64,000 bases of DNA from Saururus chinensis. Its lineage: Eukaryota > Streptophyta > Magnoliopsida > Piperales > Saururaceae. The notes under the pieces were generated by a model. The model was not told the DNA's origin, searched no databases, and saw nothing but the letters and a program-made list of their open reading frames with translations. Position 1 is the first letter of the stretch. Every line of letters starts with the position of its first letter. The translations under genes and the position numbers were made by a program. The DNA is taken from assembly GCA_035235625.1 (NCBI GenBank), contig CP141142.1:33366995-33430994 (forward strand), written 5' to 3'. Of this stretch, positions 13,296 through 25,231 are shown piece after piece.

Positions 13296-14864
13296 TCACC
13301 ACCATTGATGAACAAGAACTCCACTGTCTCTGAGCGAGGAGAAGAGACCCATACACTGATCATAGGTCTTCTGGTACTTGGGGCTCCTCTGCCCCGGGCA
13401 GCACTTCTGCCACCGACTGTAGTGGCATTCCAGAAAGAGCTCATCGATCAAGCAAATGGCCCCTGTCTCAAACAATCTCGGAATCAAATCAAACTCCGTC
13501 CCCTCCACATCCATCTTCATCACTACAAAGTCCTTCTCCGAGACAGTGTTCTTCAGCCACTCAGCGAAATCAAAACCCCGAATCTTGTCCACCTGCGCAG
13601 CCGATGCTGTGGCCTCCACGGGACGAATTCGCCCCATTCCCCGTCCCCCGGTCACCTCGTCATGACTCTGGCCGGGATCACGATTGATCTCAAAGAACAG
13701 GGTTTCGTTTCTCACCCAGGCCGCATAGGGCAGCAAATTCACCTTCTTCTTCTTGCTAATGTACTCATCATGGAAGGCTTTATCTGCTTCAATTGCATAT
13801 ATTTCGAATGTTCGATTCTGTTTCGGGTATTGCTTCCTGAACCAGCCGCCAATGCTGGATCCGTAGCTTCTAGCCCCAACATCCACATACACATACCTCC
13901 TTCTGAAGCTTATGTCTGCAATGCTGGGAAGGTATTTGATATTTTGTATGTTCCTCTTCAGTGTAATCCACGGCTTCAATGGCTCTTCCGTTATCAGCGG
14001 CTCGGCTTCACCGACCAATCGCCGCTTGTGCTCGGCAACCACTGCCGTGCATTTATTTGTTGAGCTACCACCTGCTCTTCCGTCGTCATCACCGCGCTTG
14101 ACCAGCACCAGCTCGCGGAGGGGTGGCGACGGATTGTTCGGGCTGGCGATATCGCGGACCCGGACGAGGCGGCAGCAATTGAATAGGTTAAGAAGGGAAT
14201 TCTGGCTATACATGTCTTTGGCAGAGGCTGTCTGGACAACGAGAAACCCTTCGGGCTTCATCGTCCGGCAGATTTCTGCGGAGAGATCGTCGACTGCGCC
14301 TGGCAGAAGCCGGTCCACTGTGCCGCCGCCACCGATAAAGACAAAATCGAAGGTATTATTACCGAAGGGGCGGCGGGAGGGCTTGCCAGAGGAGACCACC
14401 AGCGGGGGGGCCGCCTTCTTGGAGGTGCCGATAGCGTCTGTGACGCCGATCTCTCGAAGGGCGAATACCTCCTGGCCCGCGGGCGTCTCGGGGCAGAGCG
14501 CCTTCGCCTCCGGGGACAGGAACCCTTCGGCCATCAGGTCCTGAAAAACGGACGAATAGTAGTCCACGCTCTTTCGCCACTCCCTGCTGGTCCAGAGGTC
14601 GTGAAGCGTCACCGAGCCCGGAACGGAGGAGGCGGAGCCGCCGCCGCCGGAGGCCACGGTAGCCCGGACGAAGAACTTGGTCGGATCGATAGCGCTATTG
14701 AGGAGATTCGAAGAGTCCGGGAAGAAGCAGAAATTGCCAGCATCGCAGGCCTCCCCCCGGACCGTGACTACGTAGACAAACCGGAAGAGCAAAATCAGGA
14801 CCCCGAACAACAGCGTCCTGACCAGGAAGCTCCGTATAGAGCCCGATTTGGGAGCCGGCTCCAT
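13296..14864 (-). CDS. FkbM-domain methyltransferase-like type II membrane protein
   Basis: A single-exon gene of 522 residues, probably a SAM-dependent methyltransferase acting in the endomembrane lumen. Residues 13-35 form one transmembrane segment after a short basic N-terminus, which predicts a Golgi-type signal anchor. Residues about 165-215 contain a degenerate class I methyltransferase-like strand/loop (DFVFIGGGG, then a KPEG-type turn). The C-terminal FkbM domain shows VYVDVGAR (325-332, motif I), EIYAIEAD (354-361, acidic loop) and KMDVEGTEFDL (450-460). I chose the ATG at 14864: the in-frame ATG 33 codons upstream adds a second hydrophobic stretch in front of the anchor that looks like 5' UTR. 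The two-part architecture, length and lack of introns match a plant family that includes Arabidopsis At3g27230 and At5g40830; one of these has, as I recall, been proposed to be a pectin methyltransferase affecting cambium. The substrate is not visible from the sequence. The coding region is more GC-rich than its flanks. Confidence 0.9.
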   Translation of the reverse strand: MEPAPKSGSIRSFLVRTLLFGVLILLFRFVYVVTVRGEACDAGNFCFFPDSSNLLNSAIDPTKFFVRATVASGGGGSASSVPGSVTLHDLWTSREWRKSVDYYSSVFQDLMAEGFLSPEAKALCPETPAGQEVFALREIGVTDAIGTSKKAAPPLVVSSGKPSRRPFGNNTFDFVFIGGGGTVDRLLPGAVDDLSAEICRTMKPEGFLVVQTASAKDMYSQNSLLNLFNCCRLVRVRDIASPNNPSPPLRELVLVKRGDDDGRAGGSSTNKCTAVVAEHKRRLVGEAEPLITEEPLKPWITLKRNIQNIKYLPSIADISFRRRYVYVDVGARSYGSSIGGWFRKQYPKQNRTFEIYAIEADKAFHDEYISKKKKVNLLPYAAWVRNETLFFEINRDPGQSHDEVTGGRGMGRIRPVEATASAAQVDKIRGFDFAEWLKNTVSEKDFVVMKMDVEGTEFDLIPRLFETGAICLIDELFLECHYSRWQKCCPGQRSPKYQKTYDQCMGLFSSLRDSGVLVHQWW

Positions 14865-15310
14865 GAACGCGGGACCTAATTCAGTTGCAGGAAGACAAAA
14901 ATCGGAGAAACAAAAAACAAAAGCTAATCCTAGATCAAGAATCAAGAAGAAGAACCTCAACAACGGCGGAATTTGAACTTAAAAAAAACAAAAAAAAAAC
15001 GAGAGTGCTAGCGAGAGCAGAAGCGGGCGGAGGTGTGGTTGGCGCCGACGAGGAGGGGGCGGGGGAGAGGGCGGAGGGAGAGGAGGCAGAGGAGGGCAAA
15101 AAGGTGAAAGGCCATGGGAGAGGCGCGGGGATCTCTCTCACGGGAGCGGGGAGGGGGACTGATTCTGCGTCCGCCTCGTCTGCATTGGGTTTCGGCGGAA
15201 ATGGAAGGGGTGGGGGGAAGGGAGGTGGAGGGGTGGTTATATCTGGTTGCGCATCCGAGCGATACTCGCGCGAGTTATTGTTTAGCTGGCTAGTGACGGC
15301 CTTTTCCTGT
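14865..15310 (-). promoter_or_regulatory. GC-rich 5' region of the FkbM-domain gene
   Basis: About 450 bp immediately upstream of the start codon are GC- and CpG-rich and purine-rich on the plus strand, in sharp contrast to the AT-rich DNA beyond 15340. This fits a 5' UTR plus core promoter. No TATA box could be assigned with confidence. ORFs on the plus strand here are compositional. Confidence 0.45.
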
Positions 15311-15584
15311 TGCGTGCGCTATGTTGCACTGTTTTCTGAATATTTTTTTTCTCAATTTTCCCATTTAAAATCTAATTTATTTAGGTAAATACGATCATAC
15401 ACTCAGTATTTTCAACCCCCACAAACTCGGGTTCAATCAGGCTCAATTAAAAATATGAACTCCTCTATTTCCCCCTAAAAAATAACTTGGAGTCTCCCAC
15501 CACAAAAAACTAACTCATATTTTTTAATAACTTAATTTTAAAAATACTTAAGAGTCCCTTTATAATTTTATTCATGTCACCTCG
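15311..15584. other. AT-rich spacer
   Basis: I see nothing recognisable. Confidence 0.5.
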
Positions 15585-15970
15585 ACGCCCTAGAATTTTA
15601 GAAGGTTTTTTAACCCTCTCCACCAAATAAAATTAATTTAGACGGAGGCCTTAAGTCCCTGTCAAATTATGCATATTATGGCAGTGACCACCCCCCACCA
15701 GAAGATTTTTTAAACTTCTGAAAATTTTGTGGCAGGGGATACCCCTAATAAATAAAACTACATTATATGGGGAATAAAGGTCTCTATTAATGTATGTATA
15801 TTATGATGATAACCTCTACTCATCATAAACCATCTAAAAGTTTTAAAAACTTTTGGAAGTTTCTTGGCGGGGGATACCATTTGTTCAATAAAACTCATTT
15901 AGATGGATAACTTAGTTCCCCTTCAAATTTTATATATTTTGGCCGTGACCACCTCCTGCCAGAAATCATC
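15585..15970. repeat. About 130-bp degenerate tandem repeat, three units
   Basis: Three successive blocks share a phrase order: ggcgggg- or ggcagggg-ATACC, AATAAAACT, a gga-taa-gtcc or ggt-ct phrase, atatt-tgg-gtGACCACC and gccAGAA. Units begin near 15585, 15715 and 15845. Function unknown. Confidence 0.6.
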
Positions 15971-17540
15971 CAAAAGGAACAGTAAGGCAAGGAGATGAGG
16001 GGAAAAAATTGTGAAAGAAGAGCAACAAGTAAGGGAGAAAAAAGGAAATGGTCGAAGAAAAGGAGCCACAAGCAATGGAAGAGATAGAAAAGCTCATGCT
16101 GAAAAAGGAAGATTGAGAATAAGGCAATGAAAGAGTAGAAATAGAGTTAAAAGAAATAGTGAAGGGCCCCATATATTAGTAATTTGATTAATATTTTGTG
16201 GGTGTGTAAAGTATGGGGGGATTGAGTAAAATCTAGGGGGAAATAACCGCATTCTAAAAATATAGGCCTAGTCATTCGGGTTGCTGCCAGGTGAGATTAA
16301 TTAGGTCAAGTCACTTTAACCCGCCCAATGGAACTAGTGACTTAGACATCTGACCTAATACGGGTTTGAGAAAAAAAAAGTCATGAAGGGGGAAGACCAC
16401 AAGGGGGAAAATGGGGGAGAAAGGCGGTGGTCGTGAGTGGGGCCAGGAATGGAGAAGAGTCAATCCGGTTGCACAAAGAGCTTGCGCCTTTGTCAGGTAG
16501 TGGAGCTTTTCCTTGTTAAGAGGAAAAGATGAAGGACAAATGATAAAGAAGAGGTGGTTGGTGTCGCCATGGTTAGAATTGAATTAGGGTTGGAGGGAAC
16601 AACGGTGGCAGGTCTCACAGCTTGGTAGGCATAGAAGCCAAAGAGAGGAGAAGACATGCAGGTGGACGATCATCATGGTTAAGTGACTAGGGGTTAATAG
16701 CCCCAAGGGGAGAGGGAGAGGGATGGAAAAGGAGGAGAGGGCATGGCGGCTTAGCGGGCAAGAGACTAGGGAGGAGATTGGAGAGGGGGAAAATAAGTGA
16801 GGAGAGGGGAAGGCTATTATGGCCGAGGTAACAAAATTTTGTTTTGTAGTGTAATATTTTTTTTAAAAAGTAATAACTTCAAATTTTAATATGAAAAGTA
16901 AAAAATAACATATCTCAATGTAGTATTTACATCTCGATCTTCAACATAGTCTCGTTTTAATTTAAAAATCAGGTCTCATGGATAGAGCTTGAAAAAAGAA
17001 AAAGTGTTAAGAAGAGGCAAGTGAAGGATAACAAACCTCTTAGAGGCCAAGTTATTCTAATTAAATAAAAAAAGTTATGAGGCCACATGGTCCTACTTGA
17101 AAAGGACCTAAAAAGTTCCTCGTAGGGTGGCCTTAGCCTCCTCTAGCCCCTTCTCGCTTCCTCTGCGCAAACTTAAAATTTTACATAATTTTAATAAATA
17201 ATTAAACTAAAAAAATAATTAAATTTTTTTTTTACATGATTTAAATAAAAAAATTGATAAAAAGAAAAAAAGTTAAGAAGGAATTAAAAAAATCCTATAA
17301 TGTATTATGTACATGCTTGAATATTATGTTTGCATATATAGATATTTGTTAAAAATAAATTTATAATATTTTTCTTAAGTACGGAATCACTAAAATTTCA
17401 TAAAATAAAATTATTAATATAAAATATATATTTTTAAAATAAAATTATTAATTTAAGACGGAATATATGAGATTTTTTTTAAGTGATTACATGTGAGATT
17501 TAAATAAAGAAAACGAGAGGCACATTTTTCATACATTATT
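15971..17540. other. Gene-free; purine-rich on the plus strand at 15975-16150 and 16380-16820
   Basis: Long gga/aag-rich runs give low-complexity ORFs on both strands. At 16265-16375 there is a short gggtt...cccgcc segment reminiscent of the hAT-MITE-like repeats. At 17440-17470 an attaatttaagacgga phrase resembles a decayed Stowaway end. No gene is recognised. Confidence 0.5.
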
Positions 17541-18360
17541 ATAGAATGCTTGAACTGAGGGACGTGATATAAGAGAACGCGTTTTTCCAACACACCGCGA
17601 CTAGCGGTGCGTAGTGGGCCAACCGGGCAGTTGCCAAGCGGCGGGCAACTGGGGAAGCTCCGTTCACACGCGGCGTTGTTGACCTAGACGCGGTTGTAGA
17701 TGTATTTGACAACTTGCCTTTTCCACTTTCCATTTTCCACTTTCAAGGGGCAACCCAGACCTCCCAAAATATCGAAATTGCCCTCCGAATCTGCTGGATT
17801 CCGACCGTTGCTGCTTCGTCTTTTCCCCCGTCCCCGAGTGTGAAACAGATCCGTCAGCCGGTCAGCTCAACCCGCCCGGACCAAGTTTTCAACCTAAAAT
17901 TTTTAAACCCCCGGTCCAAATTCATAAAATGAAATGTTGCAATGCCTAAAACCCATGTAGCCGCCGTTTTAGAAATTGGAATTGTCCAATAAAAAAATAA
18001 AAATTGGAATTGTGAATAGGCTAGACACGAGTTGCCTTGACCCATTCGAACCAAGTCGTTGAGAGAACAGAACCGGGGAGGGGCCAGCCACGCGGTTCTC
18101 TTTTTTCTTTTTTAAGAAAGAGGGGCAACCCGCCAGCCGACAACTGAACGTTGGGTCCGTGGTTTCGAGAAGAGCATGGAGCAGTGGGATTTATGCAGTC
18201 ACGGGCCGGGCTGAAAAGCTGAAGCACATGGGAAGAACCGTTAGAAGGTGACAAAGGCACGGCTGAACGGCTGATTGTGACGGGGCTCGACTCACGAGCC
18301 GTCGCACCCATTTGGTACCGTCGGCTCTAGCTGTAGGGAAGCGGCTGTTTACTGTGAGCG
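17541..18360. other. GC-richer island without a recognised gene
   Basis: ORFs of 64-96 codons exist on both strands (for example 18021-18311 minus), but none shows a domain and no splice structure joins them. It may be a relic of a gene or of a transposon. Confidence 0.4.
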
Positions 18361-19510
18361 GTAAAAAGACAAAGCCTTTGTTGAGAAAGAAGATAAGGGG
18401 TGGATTATAATAAAACTAGTACTTTTCTCTCTTAGTAAATAATTTTTTAAAATAAATTTAAATTATTTTATTTAAAAAAGTTTAAATGAAGTTAATAATA
18501 TAGAATAAAAGGAGTCTGACAAAACTAAAATTTAAACGAAAAATTAAGAAATAGAACAATGCTAACACCCTTCTACGGTAAATTGTAAAAACACAGCTAC
18601 ACCAGGCCATGCTAAAATTGGGACATTAAGATATTAAAAAAAGTTATATTTTGCTCAAAATATTATTCCTCATTTTAAAGGTTTATATAAATAAATTAAA
18701 TATTAAAATTTGTTGGACAAGCTTGATGTGGCCATCAAAACCCTTTTCGTAAGTGCGTTATTTCTAAGTGGGACGCGTAATTGACAGCATATTTGGGTGA
18801 TCTGTCGTTGTATTTGGAGTGGGTCCTGCATAAATTTCTTTCCCTTTGAGTTTGGTTTAGTGGTCCACAACATCCCATACGTTACGAATAGGGAAAGTGT
18901 CTCTAGTGGGGCCACCTTGTCCCGGCATTGGCCTTTTCCACGTTTTGGACATGGGGCCTACAAACAAACCGGAGCTGTCATGTGATGTGGCCGTACCATG
19001 GCCAATTGGGTGCCGGTCCTCAAAGGGATATATATGTTCAGGAGGAAACCTAACCCTACATTAGCTAACCCACAGTCCTAACCTACGAGATTATTATTGC
19101 ATAAATGGGTCTATATACACCTTAATAATTTTTTTATACTTTAATTTACTTGTAAATTTATGTGAAAGTTTATATGGATATTAAAGTACGGAGGGGATTA
19201 TTGGGGTATAGACCCATTCTTATTGCATAACTATTAATTTTTTGGGCCTGCATTTCAAAAACAACGGCTAAGATACATCACGCGGGTTGTCCCGTGGATA
19301 ACTACTTGTAGGTTCGGTATTTATTTGTGTTCAATGCTAGCTTTGAGCTTAGCTAGTTTGACACATGATTCTGCAGACCTCGACCCAGCTTATACCCATA
19401 AAGATTTTTTTTTTAATTAGAAAGCGGGCTAAACCTCAATATTAGAAAAAAAAACTTAATATAGGCCTAGTGCATAAGCAAATTATTAAATCTTGATTAA
19501 ATGAATTACA
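18361..19510. other. Gene-free stretch
   Basis: I see no coding region, repeat array or RNA gene that I can support. Confidence 0.5.
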
Positions 19511-20460
19511 TACTCCTTTCATCCTAAATTAAAAATTTTATTTAGTAAAAAAGTTAGTAATTTAATAGCTCTTTTTTATTTAACTTAAATAGCTAGATGC
19601 TTATAAAAAGTATAAACTTATTTTCTCTTTTTATATGTTGTTTTTGAGTAACACATGAGAATGCTTAGTTTGGACATATAATATTTAATTAAAAAAATTA
19701 TATAAAAAAATTAATGTGTAATATTTTAAATTATAAAATTATTTTTACAAATTTCGTATTTTATTATTTTTCTTAATTTATAGCCATTATATTATAAATT
19801 TTTTTTGTGAATATTAAAAAAATATGTTAAAAATCTCAACATTACAATTCAATATTCACAACTCTCTAGTGATAAAAACACGTACTTCGATGTATATGAA
19901 ATCTCACAAAGTAGCAGCAATGTCAAAAGAAAATAGAAAAATTCCTCTGTCAATGAATTGAGAAAGTGGGAATTATGGTAGAGCTGGGGGAAGAAGTAGA
20001 GGAGGCCGGTGAGTTTGAGCGTGCATTGATATCTCTGACGTTATACCTTCCTTCAGAACTGAGTTGGGCTTTGGGAGATGACTGATGTTTACAATGTGGG
20101 AGAGCAGTCATGGGAGTGTTAATTGTAGTGGTTGTCCATAGCGTCTACATGAAACAACTGTCCAACTACTGCAGGGTGCGCCAGCGGCCAGATCTGGTCG
20201 CTACACATGGCAACTATGTGAAACATATATGTACAGAGTAGCCAGCCACTGTAGGCTGTGCCGATGGCATGGCTAGCCATGGCCTGCTAGCCTAGGCGCC
20301 CAGTGTCAGCCTACCGCAGGCTTGTCGAGAGGCACGCCAGACTCTGTGCAGGTTATCGACTGATGCCGAAGAAGATGGAGAAAAGAAGGCTGAAATCAGA
20401 GGGGAGTTGAGCAAATTAATTTTTTGTCAAATAAAACTATTAATATAGGAGAAGGGAGTA
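19511..20460. mobile_element. Possible long Stowaway-ended element
   Basis: A TACTCCTTTCATCCTAAATT end at 19511 and an inverted ATTAATATAGGAGAAGGGAGTA-like end at 20439-20460 resemble Stowaway termini about 950 bp apart. The interior holds the LTR-like block at 19735-19860 and a GC-richer block (20000-20400) with the 14-bp palindrome CATGGCTAGCCATG. These could equally be two unrelated half-elements. Confidence 0.3.
19735..19860 (+). repeat. LTR-like block, copy B of 780-889
   Basis: It is homologous to 780-889 through the tttcgtatttt...tatagcc-attatatt core, but more diverged. Its expected GCGTGACA end has decayed. Confidence 0.35.
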
Positions 20461-21984
20461 TTTATTATTACAAACTAATCTCGTTTATTGTAGAACACTC
20501 TTAGATTTGGTTGTGATTTCATGCATTTTAAACATGCTAATATAAACTTATACACAATAAATATGAACCCCCAATTATTGTAAATAGAAAAGTTTATAAC
20601 ATGAGCCTTGTCAGTATGCGCTCGATGCATATTGTGCACCTTGGCAACAACGAGTGTGCGATTTGATCTGACAATCAATACAGAAGTTTTGCTTGCCCTA
20701 TATACGTGCAATAGGATTTTGATCCAGTGACTTGTAATGCGCCTCATGTGTATATTGACTTTTTCTTTATAACATTTATACATATAAAGTTTTGTCCCCC
20801 TTAAATTTCAGGCTTTGGTAGTGTCCAGAAATAGTTGGACATATTCAGCCAAGCTTCATAAAGATATAGAAGTAACCTCAACTAATTTGTGTTTATTGAC
20901 TAATAATATTATTATTATTTATATTTTAAAACAGTTTATTTTTATAGTTAATAAGATGAATTTGTGCTTATTATTTATCCCTCCATTGTATATTAATAAC
21001 TATTTATTTTTTAGAATGAATAAATTATAGTTCATATTAATTTTTTTTATTAATGTGACATGGAGAGAGTAGTTTAACTAAAATACTACTTTTCTTTATG
21101 CAATATGCTTAAAACATCAATACATGATTCCATTTGTCCTCCCTTGAAACACCATTATGCCTGGAGATAATCCTTGCTGTAGATTATAACGTTATCCCTA
21201 CCGGTCCACTTATGGAGCTAGTGGGAGCTAGAAGCTAAACTAGACGTCCAAATCGAATTATTTTGTATCATTAATTGAGTTCACTACTTTTTCCCAGTAG
21301 TACCAATCAATTATATATCCTGATTCCATTACATGTATCTAGGCATAAAAGATGAAGTTGATGTGCTCATCGATTAATTTGAATCAATCATGTGAATTAT
21401 TTATTTATGAAAGTATCATAGGAGTCCTTCCAAACTTGAACATAGAGACAATGACCAGTAATTAATTAACCCTTTCGTTCAATTCTTATGTTCCTTTAGA
21501 AATTGTTAGAGAGATTGATACACAACACAAATTGATTATTAAAAGAAAAGATTGAGTGGTTGAGTAGGTTAAGTAACATGATTATAAATTGGGATTGAGG
21601 TTAACAGACAGGCTACACTAGTTATGTGTAAGTTATATTTTTATTTTTGGAAACTAGTTAACTAGTTATGCGAATTATCAGGTATCAAGAGTAAAACAAG
21701 TTAGGTATTCTAGTTCAGATGTTGTCATCACAGATGAGGCCTGTTAGAGGTTTTACAAAGGAAAAAAAATTTCTAGGAAAAGTAATTTCCCTCGGAAAAT
21801 TATATTTTCAAAAAAATAAATTATTATAGAAATAAATGATTTTATGGTTAGAAGTTTATTTGGAAAACTTTTATAGAAAATTTATTAATAAATATTTTTA
21901 TAAAATTTATTAGATTAAAAATAATTAATTTGAAACAGAGAGAATAGTATTTATGATAAAAAACACTTATCATTTTAAGTTATA
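20461..21984. other. Gene-free AT-rich stretch
   Basis: Short ORFs (20475-20783 minus, 20815-21030 plus) have no recognisable domains. I see no gene. Confidence 0.5.
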
Positions 21985-21986
21985 TA

Positions 21987-22081
21987 TTCCCTCTATCACA
22001 TATTAATAGTTCTTATTAATTTTTTAAAATAAATTAATTTTAAAAAATTAAATAAAATTATTAATTTAAGACGGAGGGGAG
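21987..22081. mobile_element. Stowaway MITE, complete
   Basis: The left end TTCCCTCTATCACATATTAA and the right end TTAATTTAAGACGGAGGGGA form terminal inverted repeats about 95 bp apart, with TA at both flanks (21985-21986 and 22082-22083). The AT-rich interior can fold back on itself. Confidence 0.8.
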
Positions 22082-22083
22082 TA

Positions 22084-22914
22084 TATATATATAAGTTTCC
22101 TCAAGAAATTGCCTATATAGGTTTCCCCAAAAGCACATGAAGAGAGGAAATTAGCACTGGCACGATGTATATCTTACTTACTGAGCAAGACTTGGAAACC
22201 GAAGCACTACTTCATTAATAATAATCTTGGCTTATTAATTAGCTTGTATGTCGGATTTTTTAGTATTATATTTTTACTTGATCCAAGAAAATGTTAACAG
22301 TGATTAATTTAAGGTTGGGGCGGTTAACCCAATGAGTGATTTTAAACTGCCCATGCATCTTCTTTGGGCGTTTCAATGAACCATGACAAAGTTGACTAAA
22401 TAACTTAAATGGGTTTTAACTATCTTAACTGTATTTCTTCTATACTAACAGAGAAAAAACTCAATTTATTCCAAAATATAGCTGTAGTACCGATAGACTG
22501 GGTTGCTAATATGGGCCGTGTTGGGTTTGATCGTTGCTGCCGATATGGATTACATATCACTACATAACTGGGCCCGAATGAGAATAATTTAAGGTGCTAT
22601 GCGGGCCTTTGGGTTTATGCCGAGGATGCGTTTTTAATGATTTATTTTGACAATGATCCCAATATAAAGAATGCATATAAACTCTTTATATATTAATATA
22701 TGTATTGTTGTAGATATCAAATATCAACATAAATTTCTTTATTGTTAATGGGGAGCATGAAAACTATTCTCTACACCCCCGCCCCCTATCTTAGTGACAT
22801 GGATAGTGACATTCATATACTTTTGATGTAAAAATATTATTTTCTTAATGTCATAGGCGACGACTACAACAATGGGCTCCGTGTTGTCCTCTGTCCATCA
22901 TTAGCCATGTTGAA
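22084..22914. other. Gene-free stretch 3' of the copia relic
   Basis: No gene is seen. If the copia element was once complete, its RNase H domain and 3' LTR should lie here, but I cannot recognise them. Confidence 0.45.
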
Positions 22915-23400
22915 TCAAGGTATTAGTATAGGCAAGCATGGGTCACTTTGAATAGACATGCCCAATATCTGCTTTACTGGACTCAAATCCGTTTTTGTAA
23001 AGGATTTATTCAAACTTTTCTTCATATTTACAATCTTGGCAATGTCTTTTCCTATAATCAACATGTCATCAACATAAAATAATAATATTATAAAATTATT
23101 TTCACCAAACTGTTTGATGAACAGACAATAATTAGGAACAAATTTCTTGTAGCCAATTCTTTCCATGAAAGATTTAAATTTCTTGTACTACCTAGGAGCT
23201 TGTTTAAGGCCATGTAAGCTCTTCTTCAATTTGTAAACCATATGTTTCTTTCCCTTTACTATAAACCCTTCAAGCTGCTTCATGTAGATTGTTTCATCCA
23301 AATCACCATGAAAAAATACAGTCTTCACATCTAATTGTTCAACCTCCAAGTTCATACTTATAGCTAATGTCAAAGTAACTTTAATTTAAGACATTTTCAC
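22915..23400 (-). pseudogene. Copia reverse transcriptase fragment
   Basis: Two open segments (23373-23188 and 23166-22915) carry successive RT blocks: QLDVKTVFFHGDL, then KSLHGLKQAPR, then LLFYVDDML with the catalytic YVDD box intact. A break near 23180 separates them, and the sequence ends abruptly after the LGM block, before RNase H. Confidence 0.85.
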
Positions 23401-24191
23401 TGCCGGAGAAAAGATTTCATCAAAATCAATTCATTTCTTCTACCTAAAGCCCTTCACTACTAACTTTGCCTTAAATCTTTTTTGTGAATTATTCTCATCA
23501 TGCTTGATTTGGTAGACCCACTAATTCTTCAATGCTCTCCTCCCTTTGGGAAGATCCGTCAATTCATAGGTGTAGTTGTCATGCAAAGACTACCTCTAAT
23601 CTTTCATGGCTTTCATCCACTTTTCCTTCTCACTATGATCTTTTACTTCACTAAAATTTTCTAGCTCTCCACTTTCAGTGATTGTCACATATTTTGATGA
23701 TGAATATTTGGTGGAGGAAACTGGTTCTCAAGTAGACCTTCTCACATTTGTTGACTCTCTTTGCTCAGAAGCTTCCTGTTCCTACTCAACACTATCATCA
23801 TCAAAATAATAATCGTTATTCTCATGAATAATCTTATCCTCACCTCCATTGTTACTAGGCAAAGATATTAGTTCTCCAATCTTTGACTCTTCATCCTAAG
23901 TCATCTCATTTCCCTAAACTGAGGTTGATGGTTCATTTACTCTTGTAAGACCTTCATCAATTTTCTTTTGAATGACTTCATCTTTTCCATGATCTTTAAC
24001 TGTTCGATCCTCTCTGAAAACAGCATCCCTTCTACGAATCACTTTCCTGTTCTCCGGATCCCATAGTTTGTATCCAAATTTGTCATTTCCATAACCCAGA
24101 AATATGTACTTTATAGATTTTTGATCTAACTTAGCCCTCTATTCTTTAGGCACATGTACAAATGCCTTCACCCAAATACTCTCAAGTGTGA

Positions 24192-24830
24192 TTAGTTCAC
24201 TTTCCTTCTATTCCAGACTTTCTCTGGTATGTCACTTTCCAAAGCATATGTGGGAGACCCATTGATTAAGTAGCAAGTTGTGTTCATCGCCTCACCCCAG
24301 AAGCTCCTAGGCAACTTTGTTGAAAATAACATACTTTTGATTATCTTAGAAATTATTCTATTCATCATCTCAGCCACTCCATTGTGTTGAGAAGTATGGA
24401 AAACTGTCTTCTCATGCCTAATCTCATGCTTACTACAATACTCATCAAATTTTGTAGAACAATACTCACCACTATTGCCACTTCTAAGGCACTTCAGTTG
24501 CTTACTAGTTTCTCTCTCCACCATAACATGAAAGTTCTTAAAGATGTCAAACACCTCACTCTTATTCTTTATGCCATAAGCCCACACCTTTCTAGAAACA
24601 TCATCAATGAAAGTAGCATAATAACTAAAACCACCAAGAGATTTTACCTCCATAGGAGTACACACATCTGAATGCACCAATTAAAGAACTTCAGAATTCT
24701 TTGTACTTATGCTAGCAAAGGATGACCAGTGTTGTTTGACTATCAAACAATGATCACAAGGGTTAATTGAAGTACCCTTGACCTTCAAAAGTAGATTTTG
24801 CTTCTTCAAAATCTTTGGTCCCTTCTCACT
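24192..24830 (-). pseudogene. Copia integrase core with GAG-pre-integrase end
   Basis: A 162-codon open segment (24680-24192) carries the DDE-type core: D in VHSDVC, D in FIDDVSRK and E in HNGVAEMMN, at plausible copia spacing. Upstream (24830-24690) the CDHC pair and a RRLGH-type histidine of the zinc-binding pre-integrase region can be read. A stop separates the two. Confidence 0.85.
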
Positions 24831-24839
24831 TATGTGACC

Positions 24840-25226
24840 CAATCGACGGTGCTACAAGTCAATGGTGAACTCATTTGAGGAGACATTAACCTCCTTTTGA
24901 ACTAGACTAGTTTAAATCTTGTATAGGCTGTAACACTTCTTTCCCTTAGCCACAACTAGAAAACCTTTTACCAATTTACACACTCCCTAAGAGAAGTGTG
25001 ATCCAAAACTTTCATCATCATGTACACCTATAGACAATAAATTCATTCTGAGATTTGGAATATGCTTAAAATTCTTTAACCATAACCTATAACTTGTGTT
25101 AGTCACAATATACACATCACCCTGACCAATAATCTTCGAGGTACCATTATTGCCTATCTTTATTGACCCAAATCTGTTAATTTGTAAGTAGAAAAAATAT
25201 CCTAGTTAGGAGTAGCATGGAATGAT
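24840..25226 (-). pseudogene. Copia protease 3' part and pre-integrase
   Basis: The minus strand reads SFHATPN, a stop, DIFSTY, then IGNNGTSKIIGQGDVY and a NLLSIGVHDD-type segment, as in copia protease/pre-integrase. The region begins right at the edge of the nested solo LTR (25232). Confidence 0.7.
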
Positions 25227-25231
25227 ACACC

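Noticed and set aside
14865-14963. Upstream in-frame ATG (14963) as the start of the FkbM protein
   Set aside because: It would add a hydrophobic 33-residue extension in front of the basic N-terminus and signal anchor. The ATG at 14864 gives the length and topology expected of the family.
13305-15388. Plus-strand ORFs of 252, 210, 92 and 167 codons
   Set aside because: Opposite-strand shadows of the GC-rich FkbM gene and its leader. They show no conserved motif.
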